From Brachynemurus nebulosus (lineage: Eukaryota; Arthropoda; Insecta; Neuroptera; Myrmeleontidae), in assembly GCA_035578155.1 (NCBI GenBank), contig JAPWDM010000001.1, positions 3,848,172 through 3,912,171 of the forward strand: a stretch of 64,000 bases of DNA. Reading direction: 5' to 3'. The notes below the pieces were generated by a model, which was not told the origin of the DNA, did no database searches, and worked only from the letters and a program-made list of their open reading frames with translations. Positions within the stretch are counted from its first letter, which is position 1, and each line of letters starts with the position of its first letter. Below, piece by piece: positions 33,918-45,854 of the stretch. The position numbers and the translations under genes are program-made.

Positions 33918-34258
33918 GTGTGTACACGATAACTCTCGAACGAAACGTTTAATGTTTATGAAATTTGGTATGCGAGCTGGAATCCGGACTGGCTCGGCTA
34001 AGTTCGTTAGGCAGACACGTCGGATGCACAGAAGTAGCTTTTTTGGCCATTTTTCGCCATTTTTAGTGGTTTTTTTCCAAAACTTGGCTAAAGTTCAAAA
34101 ATTTTTTAAATTTTTTTTGACACCATCGAAAAGAGCGTAAAAAATTGCATAAGATAAGCTTTTAAAACATTGTACTAAGTGACAAAATAAGATCCGCCAG
34201 TACCCAATATTTGGAAATTTGCTATGTTATGCAGATGCTACGACAGGGGTATTTTTTC
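33728..34258. mobile_element. Full copy of the microsatellite-centred dispersed repeat
   Basis: It runs from TTTTAGCGAATTTCCATTCT to ATGCTACGACAGGGGT. The halves are joined by a TA array at 33857-33913, between CTTCACTAAAATT and GTGTACACGATAACTCTCG. It provides the reference order for the split copy at 21976-22324 plus 26243-26433. Its two plus-strand frames are products of the repeat and array. Confidence 0.65.
33857..33913. repeat. (TA)n microsatellite
   Basis: About 28 TA units in the centre of the dispersed repeat copy. Confidence 0.95.
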
Positions 34259-35561
34259 TTACAATTAGATCCTAGTTAGTGCCATAAGTCAAAACTGTAT
34301 ATGTATATTTTTAGAAAATTATTAATTTTTTGATTTTGGTTTACTCATTTACTGGGTATTTCAGAACGCGCGAAATCATTAAGGTGGAAAAATCGCACAG
34401 TGTCGACTTCAACGCCATTTATACTCAGCTCATTTTTGAATTAAAAAAAAAAGAAACTTTTTTTAAATCTTAAATGGTAAAATGGATTTAGACTAAATTC
34501 AATGGAACTAATTTGAATATGTGGGTTGAAGAGACGATTGGGAGTTTTACAGATGTTACTTCTTTTTTGGGAAATTTTTTTTATTTATGTTGTTCGATGA
34601 TATACGAATTGTTGTGGTTTTGCAGCCGAATGGTTGTTATAATTGACATTATTATAATCTGACTCGTTTAAATCCAAACTAAAAAGTTTTCTTTTCTTTT
34701 CTGTTATTTTATTTTCATTGGATTTTTTTATTTCTAGTCTTGATAATGGTGTTTTGACACACCGAGACCGGTCGACATGCTTAAAATTTGTTAAGAATTT
34801 TTTTTTGGTATTTGCTGGTCTTAATTATTATTAAACTTTATCGCCAAATAAAGTCAAGTACATTAAGTTTACAAAAATATGGTTGTATATTTAGTTTTGA
34901 ATAAAATATTTAATTGTATAAAAAATAAGAGTAATAATAATAATAAATGTAGATTTTTGATGTTTTATTGGCAAATTTCTCCTTAATTCCATGTATAATG
35001 CACAAAATATAAAATTTTTTTATCAAAATGATGTTAAAGTAACCACTACGCTTTGTATTTTTTGATGTACCGAGTTGCATTTCAATGCTTTGTCAAAGAA
35101 ACCTCGCACTTGTGATTACTTTGACCACTTTCTAAAGAAAACATTTATAATTGGGTGGAGGTGTACTGGCAAAAAATTTAACAATTTAAGTTACCAACAA
35201 ACAACGTTCGAAACATGTTCACAGTAGTTCCATTTTACGGTAGGTACTTATATGTAATTTTTGCACTATTATGTTAATGTAAGATGAATTTACTATTTGT
35301 CAGATTGGAAATTCTAATAAAACAAGTTTAAAATCTAGATAATATTTAATTTTTTTTCTAGATAATAGATACTAGAAATTATTGAACGCTGAGGATTAAT
35401 TGTATGCAATCGAATCCGGTTATTAATATTTTTTTCATAATGTTTATTTATTTACCTTTTGTAAATTATTTTCCCTCCAATAAATAAAATCGTTGATTAA
35501 ACTGAGAGCATATCTAAAAAAAAAAAAAACTTGACTTGTATTTCTGTATAAGTAAGTAGTC
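34259..35561. other. Non-coding spacer
   Basis: 1.3 kb with no gene or element ends recognised. Confidence 0.4.
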
Positions 35562-36429
35562 TTACAAGGAAATGCACCCAGAGTGAAATTCGGGATTTTG
35601 ATGAAACTTCGCTGGTGTGTAGAATAGGCAAAAATAAGGAACCCGTATTTTTTTTATCGGCCATCTTCTATGTTTACGGGGTGAAACTAGCCCCTAAAAT
35701 TGGGAGTTCAAATCGTATTTCTTAAGATATCTCGAAAACTATAAGAGATAGAGGAAAACTTTAAATTGACGAAATGTTTCTCTTTGAAAGACCTATTCAT
35801 CTGTATAGGTTAAACCAGGGTCGGGTTCACAAGAGGGTCTGGAGGGGTGAAAATGTGGATAAATTTTCTTGTACAGCCTGAATGGTTCAATGTATCAAAT
35901 TTTTGCCATCACAAATAGAAAGAGCACCAAAAATTAGGGGATACGTGTTTTTGCGTTCTTTCGAAATATATGTCGTATCCAAGCCATATAAGGAGGAAAA
36001 AAATAGGGTTGATTATATTGCATTATTATTGAATGCAAATACCTTCTATATCTTTTTATTTTTATGCTTATTTTCATCATTAAAATGTAAATTGTTACTT
36101 TCCGATAATGATTCATGTATTTTTCCGTACTTACTTAATTGGTAATTTAGCTATGTGTATATTTGGTTACTAATATTCAATATTTTTTATACCTATTTCT
36201 ACCAAAGTTTTCTGGTCTGCAAGTGTTATTGAATGTTCAACAAGAAGCAATAATCTTCCGTTCAACAACTGCCTTTGTCTTCTTATAAATTCTAGGGGCT
36301 GGTTTCACCCCGTAAACATGGAAGATGGCCGATAAAAAAAAAAATACGGGTCCCTTATTTTTGCCTATTCTACACACCAGCGAAGTTTCATAAAAATCCC
36401 GAATTTCACTCTGGGTGCATTTCCTTGTT
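35562..36429. mobile_element. Inverted-repeat element with ACAAGGAAATGCACCC ends
   Basis: Arms of about 150 bp: ACAAGGAAATGCACCCAGAG at 35564 and its complement ending at about 36428, continuing through CTTCGCTGGTGTGTAGAAT, TATCGGCCATCTTC and TTTACGGGGTGAAAC. The left half recurs alone, inverted, at 42720-43104. The minus frame at 36237-36503 crosses the right arm and is not a gene. Confidence 0.75.
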
Positions 36430-36812
36430 AGTCCCGATCCACACCGTCGTGTCGCTTGCGATACGCTTTTCACATCATTGCAACGATCCAAGTACAGTTT
36501 CAATCGCGGTCCGATCCCGGCCCAATACCAATGCCACTCACAATTAGATAATATTTTATCGGTGCGATATCACACTTGTTATGATTTGTACCGATAGTGT
36601 GAACAGTTTTTTGGTTCCACTCCACTTCGTTAGCACTCAGTTATTATGAAAAGGTATTTCTATCGAACTGGGAACGTATCAAGAGCGGCATTATAATTTG
36701 GATGGAGAAGGAATTGGTATCAGCACTGTGATGTGAACACAGCAAGATTTTACCGGAACGAGACTGAAGTGGGCGCATATCGAAAGCAACACTATATTGT
36801 GGATCGAGGTTT
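36430..36812. mobile_element. Imperfect inverted-repeat element, CGATCCACA ends
   Basis: CCCGATCCACACCGTCGTGT at about 36434 pairs imperfectly with the complement of ACACTATATTGTGGATCGAG near 36808. Both continue through a TTGCGATACGC / TTTCGATATGCGC block. It abuts the previous element directly. No TSD could be assigned. Confidence 0.45.
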
Positions 36813-37010
36813 AGACGTAGAGAATACGTTGGTTGTAACGGTTCCAACGTTTAGTATCAATCGGCCAAAAATTTTTATTTCCGGAATATTTTTGTCAACT
36901 ACCAAAATTAAAGAAAAAAAGAAAACCTATTATAACCGTTATAATTGGAATCGTTATAAACAAAAAATCAAGTTATGAATACCTACTAAGAAAACACAAA
37001 AAATGAAATA
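36813..37010. other. Short spacer
   Basis: No feature is recognised. Confidence 0.35.
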
Positions 37011-37995
37011 CGCCTGCCGCAGCATCTGCATAACATAGTGAATTTCCAAAGATTAGATACTGGCATATCTCATACAACCACCTGCATTAATCTACAATAG
37101 TTTAACTCTCTAACAGTGAAAAAATTTTCAAAATCGATTGAGTAGTTAATTTTTGTCGCTTTTGCGCCCGCAGGATCCTGGCGGATCTCATATAATATAG
37201 TACCGATATATCCATTTAAAATGCTTTTGTAACGATGGAAAAATTTTCAAAATCGGTTGGGTAGCTTGTTCTAGGACCCCAAGACCGTGAGAGACCTCAT
37301 AAAGCAACCTACATTTATCTAAAATAATTTAGCTCTCTAACAGTCAACACATTTTTAAAATCGATGATGACGCGTATCTGAAAAATTAATTTATATTTTT
37401 AAAAATAAAATAGATACAGATATTGCTATTGTAATGACAAAAACGGTGAAACATTTATTGTAAAGAAATTCAGCAAATTTCTTAATTTTTCTCAAAAACT
37501 AGTTCACTAAAAATGATGGAAAAATTCTTGAAATCTGGCCAAATTTTCCAACAAACCACTAAAAATGGCAAGAAAACCGAAATTTTGGCTTCTAAGAATC
37601 GGACGTATCTAGCTGACGAACTCATCCAAGCTTTTGGGACTTTTGACCTTCACACCAAATTTCGTAAAAATTGAATGTTTCGTTCGAGTTATCGCGCGAG
37701 AGTTATTACTATTCTTTTAGTGAAAGTCATTTTCGGTTTCTTGAAGCCTAAAAACAAATTTCTGTCATAGTCCCGGACTCAGCTATAACACTGGCTGTAA
37801 TAAGTGAATTTCCTTTCTGGAAAAAATTTTGGCTTCCAAAAATCAGATATATCTGGCTGACGAACTTTTCCAAGTTATTGGGACTTTTGACCTACATACC
37901 ATATTTCGTAACAATTGGAGGCTTCTGCCATAGTCCCGGGACCAGGTCTTCTCATGGCACCCGCTGTAATAAGTGAATTTTTCCAAAATGGAAAT
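37011..37995. repeat. Array-less copy of the dispersed repeat with internal duplication
   Basis: It begins TGCCGCAGCATCTGCATAAC, passes CGTTCGAGTTATCGCGCGAG directly into TTTTAGTGAAAGTC with no microsatellite, and then reads AACAAATTTCTGTCATAGTC. The block TGGCTGACGAACTTTTCC ... ACTTTTGACC (about 37856-37900) duplicates CTAGCTGACGAACTCATCC (about 37608). It ends with the palindromic GAATTTTTCCAAAATGGAAATTC near 37975. Confidence 0.6.
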
Positions 37996-38152
37996 TCACT
38001 TAAAAACCAAAATATCCACAGAATATGAATTAAGATGAATTGTATGCGATATCAGAAATAAAAATGAATTTTGACATTTTATACGCTAACGATGGCATGT
38101 TGCGAGTAGGACATTGAATACGGTGTGCCGAAGAGTACCTAATAATAATAAG

Positions 38153-39064
38153 TACCGTAAAACCATCTAGACCCGGACAGGGGGTCTAGACTCGGACACT
38201 GCACCAATCTTCAAAGTAAATAATTTCTACATTAACCTGCAACAATAAACATTTGTTCTTGACGTCTTGACGATTAGAGAGAGAAAAACATCCTCTAAAC
38301 AGCTCTATCAATAAAAACTACGGATTTCAACATTTACTGTCCCATTTTACAGGATTACTATACTACAATTTTTCAAAGAAATAAAATGTGTGTCTAACTT
38401 AAACATGTAATTTTCGTCATAATTGTCATATTGTTTTAGTTTTGATATGTATGTGTTCAGAATTTTATCGCGCATCATTTAATGATGTTTGAAGCTATAT
38501 TCGATGTATATATAAAAAAAATACATGCTATATACATATATCCGCTTAGACCCGGACACATCAGTTTATTACACTATGGCCGCGATTCGCACCAGCTGTA
38601 ACTCCCACTATCCATACGTTAATATTCCCCCCAAAATTACGCGGTTTATGCCTCCTTCTGGTGTCATATCGCATGTTTACTTCATAGAGAGGCATACTAT
38701 GCATTACCCCCTTTTCCTTCCCAAAAAATATTTTGAATTTTTTGAAAGATTCAAAGAGATCAGACGATATAAAACACTGACCTAACCCCGACGGGAGAGG
38801 TTAGTTTGCATGTTATTACATTATTTAAGTAAGTGTCCGGGTCAAGACCGATTTAGGGTGTAGACCCGGACACTTACTAATTATTTTTTATTTTATTTAT
38901 TTTAACTTATAATTAAACAAATGGGTCAGGGATATAACAAATAATATACACTCTTTCTAATGGTAATACTTTTATTGGTGATATAGCTATGAAGAAACAT
39001 GTATAAACATAAAATTAATCAAAAAATGTAAAAAAAGTGTCCGGGTCTAGACGGTTTTACGGTA
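38153..39064. mobile_element. CCGTAAAACC element, copy 2
   Basis: The ends are CCGTAAAACCATCTAGACC at 38155 and CTAGACGGTTTTACGG ending at 39062, flanked by TA. It is closely similar to 9942-10781 over most of its length, with small indels, including an additional GGGGGTCTAGACTCGGACAC near the left end. The inner inverted pair AAGTGTCCGGGTC / GACCCGGACACTT (about 38833-38877) copies the termini. The 86-codon plus frame at 38525-38785 is not preserved in copy 1. Confidence 0.8.
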
Positions 39065-39770
39065 CATAACTGTATCACCTCAAGTTTTATTTTTGTAAAA
39101 GACACACAGAAATTGATATATTGCTCGCGGCACGTTTTTGGTTTTGGTTTTTGAAAAATGACGATGTTAACATAATACCAACCAAATCAGCGAGCGTACA
39201 GCGTAGGTACATATAGTCAGTTGTAGCGCACGACACAATCATGCAACTCACATATCGGCTATGTAAAAACATATCGTACGTATAAGCAAATTATTATGAA
39301 AAGCCCGCGTAAGGTGAACAAATGTTTCAAGTCAATCGCAACACAATAACACCGCAATTGAAGGAAGAATGACGATTAGTAACATAACTTTCAAAATCAT
39401 CAATCATCATCGGTGGATACCTATCGGAAAGATGAAAATAACTGAAATAATACGGTAACGTCGTCATATATGAGTATACAAGTAGGTATTCACAGTACGA
39501 GAGTGTAAGGCTTCACGTCCACTGTATGCGAAAAAGTGCGAAGTTCAATTCGGTAGGATACACTCGGAAACGGAAAACTTTTCCGCATTGCTTTTTACGT
39601 ATTTTTAAGCATTTATATAATTTGAGAAAAAAAATTATCTAATTAGTACTATATTAAAATTTTATATCCATTACTGTAATTCTGACCGTGATTATTAAAA
39701 ATAAAAACCTAAAAAATGTAGCAGTTATTTTGTCAATTCTAGCAGTAATATATTCAGTTACAGATTAGTT
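39065..39770. other. Unique-looking non-coding DNA
   Basis: Somewhat G+C-richer than the average of the window (GAAAAGCCCGCGTAAGG, GGATACCTATCGG) but with no exon supported on either strand. Conserved regulatory sequence is possible. Confidence 0.35.
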
Positions 39771-40078
39771 GTTGTAGATATTGTAGCAGGGGCGCAACAA
39801 CAACAAATCTGCAGGAGGGGGGGCTCCAGCAAAAATTTAAATAACTCAATTTTTTGATAATGCAATTCTCCGATAACGTTGGAAAATGTTATCGAAAATG
39901 TCATCTCAAAAAATTCGATTTTCAAATAAAAAATATAAGGAGACCGCTAAAAGTTTTATTTTTTAATATAAATAAAGTAAATTGAAGGAAAATTTACGTA
40001 ATTTTATGAGGAGTCCACGTAATTTTAGGGGGTCCGGACACCTTGGACCCCCGCCATTGTATATTTACTGTTGTAGAT
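39771..40078. mobile_element. Possible small element with 9-bp flanking repeat
   Basis: GTTGTAGAT occurs at 39771-39779 and 40070-40078, flanking 290 bp with G- and C-rich ends (GGAGGGGGGGCTCC and GGACCCCCGCC). No clear inverted ends match, so the call rests on the flanking repeat and composition. Confidence 0.35.
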
Positions 40079-40787
40079 CTAAAAAGTAAAAAAATAAAAA
40101 TATTTGGGGGGTCGCAGAAACAATTGATTACAAATCACATAACCCATTTCTACTACCTACATCCCTACATGGAAAGGGAGACCTCAGAAACTTTTAAATT
40201 AAAAAAGGGTTCGCGGATCAAAAAGATTGAAAACCACTGGTATAACCAAATGAGACAAATAGCTAAGGTCCGGTCAAGGTGTCTGTTTTGAATATTTTAA
40301 TTAATATTTCAGATTTTTTTAATTTTTCACATTATTTAATTTTGTTTTATTTATTGTATTATATTTTTCTTTTGTGGGCACTATATATCTTGTGGAAGTA
40401 GGAAAAGGCCGATAAGGGGAAAACGTCTAGGGTCCCAAAGTAAATTAATTCGTCCTGTCGACACTTTCTTAAATATTAGAAAAATTTTTAAAAAAAAATT
40501 CATTAACTCTAAATATATTTCCTGTAGTCTGGAATCATTTCCGCCATTAGTTGTAATAACATTAAGTTGTGTAATATGAAATATCGTTTTCCGACCACTT
40601 CTTTAAAAGCAATTCTTTAATTTTGAATAGAATTATTGTAGCCTGGAATCATTCTCGCCATTAATTGGAACAGCAACTGGATCATCGCATAGACAAATGC
40701 GACAAATGACTAGGACTCGGTTTTTTGAAAGGTGCTGCCTACTTTGAATATTTGAATCTGTTTTGAATTTGTTTTAGTATTTCACAT
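40079..40787. other. Spacer with a solitary hAT-like end and a direct repeat
   Basis: GATTGAAAACCACTG at about 40227-40241 matches the style of hAT right ends, but no partner is seen. The phrase CTGGAATCATT plus CGCCATTA is repeated at about 40529 and 40643. Confidence 0.35.
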
Positions 40788-40932
40788 TACACTGATTTCT
40801 CGTTATAAGCAATTTGAAATAGAAGCATATATCTTACTCTTTTTAGATAATAAAATTCGCATATACATAAAAAGAGTAAGGCATATGATTCTATTTCAAT
40901 TTTGATGTTGTTTACAACGAGAAACCAATGTA
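40788..40932. mobile_element. 145-bp palindromic TA-target MITE
   Basis: CACTGATTTCTCGTTATAA at 40790 pairs with CAACGAGAAACCAATG ending at 40930. The arms extend through TGAAATAGAA and CTTACTCTTTTT almost to the centre. TA flanks both sides. Confidence 0.8.
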
Positions 40933-41579
40933 TTTAGTTTTGTATTATTTTATGTTTTATATTTTTGTGCACTCTATATCTTGTGGGGGTGAGAGGAGGG
41001 CCGGTAAGAAGATAATTCGTCCCTGATTAGACGGGTAGCACACGTATACATTAATTTAGACAAATAACAAACGTGCGTATCTATCCGAATCGCACTTGCC
41101 AGTTTTCCGCTAGCAATGGACGACAAGCCTTAGCGTGAGCATTTCATTGTACTACCTCGATATTATAGGTACCTACATAGCTCGTTGTTGGCCGTCATTA
41201 TTATTTTTTCTATCCCACGGTTCTTCACTTTTATTTATCATACTTATATACACAAATATGTGTACATATGTATCGCATTGATATTAAATGTGGAAAAATG
41301 AACACCCATGACAGTGGCCCTCACAAATGTCGCAGTATTTTATGTTGGTGTAGGTTCGGAAGTGGTTCAAGTTTGGGATAGTGATCGGAATTTTTGTTAA
41401 CGCGCGTATTATTACCAAAAATTTTGTCTAATGAGTATTAGGTCATTTTTATAAAATAGCAAAAATTGATTAAAAGTTTTTATTAACAGCCTTTGAAACC
41501 AGTCCTCTGATTCGATATCCACGAATATGTGATTGCCAGTGATTTCGGTGACAGTTATCCTATATAGTGTTTGAGTCTT
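40933..41579. other. Non-coding spacer
   Basis: No gene is supported. Confidence 0.35.
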
Positions 41580-41906
41580 ACAAACACAATCTTAAGTTCG
41601 AACCACACAACACCGAAACGACCTTACAATCTCTGTGCTAGTGATACCAGCGTGAACAAAAAATCCCTACCGTTTCTCTACGCTATGTTGTGTAGGTACA
41701 CAACATAGTGTTTGTAGTTGTGTGTGTTTGATACTTGCATTTATGTGAGTGGTGTGGCGATAATGGTTGATCTGCTTTTATATAACTCTGCCAATAAACT
41801 TTTGTTGTCCCTGTCTATTTACGATGAAGCGCTTGTTTGTGGATCACGTGGAAACATCACGGTGATCATTATCCAAAGGGATGATTGTAGTAGGTACGAT
41901 AATTAG
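41580..41906 (+). other. G+C-richer island with weak exon signal
   Basis: A plus-strand frame (ATG about 41764) reads MVDLLLYNSANKLLLSLSIY and then DEALVCGSRGNITVIII. It reaches a GTACGA donor-like site near 41894 and a stop at 41906 if unspliced. A hairpin at 41683-41708 lies upstream. Composition is more exon-like than the surroundings, but there is no acceptor and no recognised homology, so this is only a candidate. Confidence 0.2.
41683..41708. repeat. Perfect 11-bp hairpin
   Basis: CTATGTTGTGT, loop AGGT, ACACAACATAG. The pairing extends three further positions with one G-T wobble. Confidence 0.7.
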
Positions 41907-42719
41907 TGTAAACCAACACAATTTGTACTGTCTGAATAATTTGCTTTATTTCACCAATAAAATATGTACATATCGTCACTTATTTTATTTTATAAAAATC
42001 ACTCGATAATCTTTATGTCGTGCGTTTTGGTTTAATTTTTATATTATTTATTTAGACATAGCATTTTTAATTATTTTTTTATTTTACATTTTTCTTTTAT
42101 TTATATTTGTTTAAACATATTGTTATTATTAACTAAAATTATTTTGTATTAACATTTTGTATTCTACATTATATACATTTTTTCTTCAAACATGGCTGCC
42201 TTTTTTCAATTCTAAAACGCAACTATTTAAACATTTCTCCCACTCTCTTGATGCTTCTTTTAATTTCGATCCCTTATATGGTTATCATTTTGAATTAGTA
42301 TTCCTATTGGTTAATACCTAGGGGAATGCAAAATTTCATTTACAATCTCTGAATTGCCGACGCTCCACTTAAGCAAGCTTACATTTAACGTCACTCATAT
42401 TATATTGTGGTTAATCACGTTAATTCAAATAATAACCGTTAGATGGTGTTGGTTGTGTCAATTTAAATTTAAATATAGCGCGCCACGTCTAGTAACCCGT
42501 TACAGTGGTCACACACACAACTACATAACACGTATCTGCGGACAGAGATCCATGCAGTGTAAGTGACAATGATTTTAACAATACATAACAACTGACATGC
42601 ATAGGCTGACCGCTACCGAAAGAATGATCAGCTAAGCAGTCAGAAGAGCTCGATCGGCCACCTACTGTTCACATTTTTTTATATGTACGCTTAGGACTTG
42701 GTTCGAACTGTCTAGAACG
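41907..42719. other. Non-coding spacer
   Basis: 42460-42560 is G+C-richer and ends in CAGT followed by GTAAGTG (about 42560), a good donor motif on the plus strand without other exon support. Confidence 0.35.
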
Positions 42720-43104
42720 CGTATCCCCTAATTTTTGGTGCCCTTTCTGTTTATGATGGCAAAAATTTGATACATTGAATCATTCAGGCTGTGCAAAAAA
42801 GTTTACCCCCATTTTCACCCCTCCAGCCCCTCTTTAAAAACCGCCTCTGCTTTAACCTATACAGGTGAATAGATCTTTCAAAGAGTAACACCTCGTCAAT
42901 TTAAAGTTTTCCTCTATTTCTTATAGTTTTCGATGTATCTTAAGAAATACGATTTGAATCCCTAATTTTAGGGGCTGGTTTCACCCCCTAAACGTGGAAG
43001 ATGGCCAATAAAAAAAAATACAGGTCCCTTATTTTTGTCTATTCTACACACCAGCGAAGTTTCATCAAAATCCCGAATTTCACTCTGGGTACATCTTCTT
43101 GTAA
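42720..43104. repeat. Half copy of the ACAAGGAAATGCACCC family
   Basis: In reverse complement this matches 35562-35948: CCCGAATTTCACTCTGGGT near 43072, TTCACCCC near 42820, GTATCCCCTAATTTTTGGTG near 42721. Only one arm is present, so either it is a fragment or the two-armed copy arose by inverted duplication. Confidence 0.7.
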
Positions 43105-43831
43105 GTAGGTACTTCAATATTGTATTTGAAAATAAAATTTGAAGTCCCCGTCGTTAAAGTAATAAAGTAAAATTTAGTTACGAATTTCATATCTGTAAAA
43201 AAAAAATTAATTAATAGAAAAGTAGGTAATTTTAATTACATTTAACATTTCTGGTTAGTAGGTACTATTTTTCCATTTACTAGTAATTTAATTATACATA
43301 ATGAGTTATTACAAACATATTTTTAAAATTTTTTCTGGTTTCAATAAGACATTAAGTCTGCAGTTAATTGGTAACATAAAAATTATAAAATATTAAATAT
43401 AGCCTGAGTATTTTTAATTTTTTACTAATCAAAGATGCAAGTCATCTTATTTAAGTGTTTGATATTAGATAACAAATTTGTGGTCTTCCTTCAAGATACT
43501 ACCTAGAACTCTAGAAGTACAACTAACATTAATTAATGTAAGGGCAATCATTTTGCAAAAATATGGTTTAGCCAAATGAAATAAGTATAAATGTTAGTGT
43601 GTCAATAAAAAAAAATTTTGTTAATGATATATTAAAAAGGAAATCAATTCACATTACTGATCTAATTACGAATACTTAATAGATCAAAAATTTGAAATCT
43701 AACAACGGGAATTAGATATGTAAGATACAGATAAGCCGAGGGTGGTTTTAAGATCGCTGTATAGCCTAGTCACTTCTGCTAAATAACCCATTAGGCTAAG
43801 AACTTACCCTTAAAAAGATGCTTAGAATTTG
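43105..43831. other. Non-coding spacer
   Basis: No gene is supported. Confidence 0.4.
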
Positions 43832-43977
43832 AAAAAGTGACCACAAGCGTTCTAGTGGCTGGTTTATTTTAATCGATGCAGAATTTAAAATAATACTATT
43901 TTTTAATTAAACCACGGCTTCAATGCTTAAAATTGATAAAAATAAATAATTTGACAAGTATTCTTATTTTTAATTTA

Positions 43978-44020
43978 AAATGTTATCGAGTGCCTGTGAA
44001 ACATGCACTCGATAACATTT
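43978..44020. repeat. Perfect 16-bp hairpin
   Basis: AAATGTTATCGAGTGC, an 11-base loop, then GCACTCGATAACATTT. It lies in the left half of the tRNA-bearing foldback element only. Confidence 0.85.
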
Positions 44021-44103
44021 GAAATTAAAAATGTAACTGCGTCTCGCATTGAAGATAGGATGTGTTTGATTGATTATCAAAATTAGAGTGGCACCTGGAC
44101 GAA

Positions 44104-44175
44104 CGGTCGGTGGCCTAATTGGTAAGGCGCGTGGCTAGCAACCAAGAGATCCGGGTTCGAGTCCCAGCCGATCCA
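44104..44175 (+). tRNA. tRNA-Ala(AGC)-like gene or tRNA-derived SINE head
   Basis: The cloverleaf can be drawn directly. Acceptor CGGTCGG pairs with CCGATCC, with the first pair mismatched. The D stem GCCT/AGGC is perfect, with loop AATTGGTA keeping A14, G18, G19 and A21. The anticodon loop is CTAGCAA (anticodon AGC), with one mismatch in the stem. The T loop TTCGAGT closes CCGGG/CCCAG with one mismatch. The discriminator is A. A G3-U70 wobble, the alanine identity element, is present. The A box (TGGCCTAATTGG, 44111-44122) and B box (GGTTCGAGTCC, 44154-44164) match the RNA polymerase III consensus, and TTTT follows at 44177. Three stem mismatches argue for a decaying copy or a tRNA-derived repeat rather than a canonical gene. 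Confidence 0.65.
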
Positions 44176-44176
44176 G

Positions 44177-44180
44177 TTTT
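44177..44180 (+). terminator. RNA polymerase III T-run
   Basis: TTTT begins one base after the discriminator A, with a second T-run at about 44186-44190. Confidence 0.5.
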
Positions 44181-44520
44181 GATAATTTTTCAAGCACTGT
44201 GAATTTTAATTAAGTATTCTTATAAATGTTTGACTTTAGTCTACGTATTCATTCTAAAATATCATATTTGTCAATAGTTTTTTCTCTCTCTAAAAAAATG
44301 TTATAATTTTTTTTATAGGTATATCAATTGTACTTATAGAATACTACTAATACAAAATTTATACATAATATGTATCTTACCTATTACTTTCATTAATTTC
44401 AACTTTTAACAGTGACGCCGGCATTTGGTAAAAAAATAGTATTGGAATTTTTTATTCCTTTTTAAATTTTGAATCGATTAAAAGAAAAATCAGCCACTAG
44501 AACGCTCGTGGTCGCTTTTT

Positions 44521-45339
44521 GTTAAAAATTAGAGTTAAGCTCCTACTCTGTATATTTTCAGGATGCATTCCTACTTAAAATTTAAAATTTTCGTAGGCCG
44601 TCGATACCGTGCCAGTTGTATTTGTTGGATAAGACGGACCAACGTGAGCCCATAATTAAATCAAAAGAAAATTGCAGCCAGGACTGTGCATAGTGACGTA
44701 TCCAGGGTGGAAACAAATTTATCGAATATGGGGCGAAATTTTTTTAACAATTTTTTTAATAAATGTTTCTAAAAGTTTTAGATTAATCAAATTTCGTTTT
44801 TAAAACATATTACTATGGGTATAAAAATATATTTTGATATTAGCTATGGTATTTGTTAAATTCAAAAGTACCAAACATCAAGTAATTTGTAAGGACAAAT
44901 TGGTAGGTAATTGGTAAAAATTTAATTGATAGCTATTATAATAACCGTGCAGCATATATTTGTAATAACAAGGCATAAAAAAAAATATTATTGATCAGAA
45001 AATATCAGAGATCACACTAATCTTATAAGAAAAAAAACCGACTGTATTTACTACTCTATGTTCGATAAAATTGTTTTTAGCCGGTAGAATCTTACAGCGA
45101 CAGCGTAACAAAATACATATTATAGGCCCGAAATCTAACATAATCTTGAAGATTTGAGAAATTTGAACTTTTCACTTTCGAACACAAACTACTGTCGTAA
45201 AAAACAGAGTTTACACTGAAAAAAGTTTTAGCTGCATGCGTATTTGTTTTGACAGATTTTCGCTGATTCGTGTTTAATGTCACTTTCTTTCGTACTTATA
45301 ATTTTTGTTATTCCTTTTAAGAGTAAAAATTTACTAAAA
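44521..45339. other. Non-coding spacer
   Basis: No gene is supported. Confidence 0.4.
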
Positions 45340-45545
45340 ATACATTCTCAGAAAGAATTATTTGTTCAAAGAATAAAAATTTCTTTCATTTATTTAATTT
45401 TTTTCTTTCTTTTTCTTTTTTTGATTAAAATCAAAATGATCAGTATAAAATTTTTTCTTTCATTCAAAGAAATATTTTTTTGACTCAAAGAAAAAAAATT
45501 CAAAGGAATTTTTAATCTTTGAACCAATAAATCGTTTTGAGAGTG
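45340..45545. repeat. TTTCTTTG palindromic repeat, third copy
   Basis: It reads TTTGTTCAAAGAATAAAAAT then TTTCTTTC on the left and AAAGGAATTTTTAATCTTTG then AATAAATCGTTTTGAGAGTG on the right, like 13791-14815 and 21691-21930. Confidence 0.6.
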
Positions 45546-45854
45546 CAATTAGTCGTAATCGTAAACGTATCCGAAATTATTGTATACATTCATAAGCGGA
45601 ACTGAAACCAAAAAAAAAAAAAAAAATTATTAGATATCGATCCGAAACCTCATATATCCGTACTATCCCTACTTACCCTATAAAAAATTTAAACTCATAA
45701 ATCAACAATTACTCGTTGATTAAAAGTGATTAGGACCAGGTGACTACTAAATTTGAGATTTTAAGGTTAGGTATGCATTTGAGACATCGTCGTTCTACTA
45801 TTTTTTTTTTTTTTTTTTATTAAATTTACAATTATAAATATTTTTTTGTAGTTT

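Larger units (their letters stand above)
43832..44517. mobile_element. Foldback element carrying a tRNA-like gene
   Basis: AAAGTGACCACAAGCGTTCT at about 43834 has its complement AGAACGCTCGTGGTCGCTTT near 44517. The inverted arms continue through AGTGGCT, TTTTAATCGAT and AATACTATTTTTT for about 85 bp. Inside are a perfect 16-bp hairpin (43978-44020) and a tRNA-Ala-like gene close to the centre, itself enclosed by ATTATCAAAA / TTTTGATAAT. The TSD is not clear. Confidence 0.7.

Noticed and set aside
36237..36503. 88-codon minus frame
   Set aside because: It crosses the junction of two inverted-repeat elements.
38525..38785. 86-codon frame in copy 2 of the CCGTAAAACC element
   Set aside because: The other copy (9942-10781) has indels that break the frame, so it is not under coding constraint.
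42540..42566. Good GTAAGTG donor motif near 42560
   Set aside because: No acceptor, frame or leader support; isolated donor-like words are frequent by chance.
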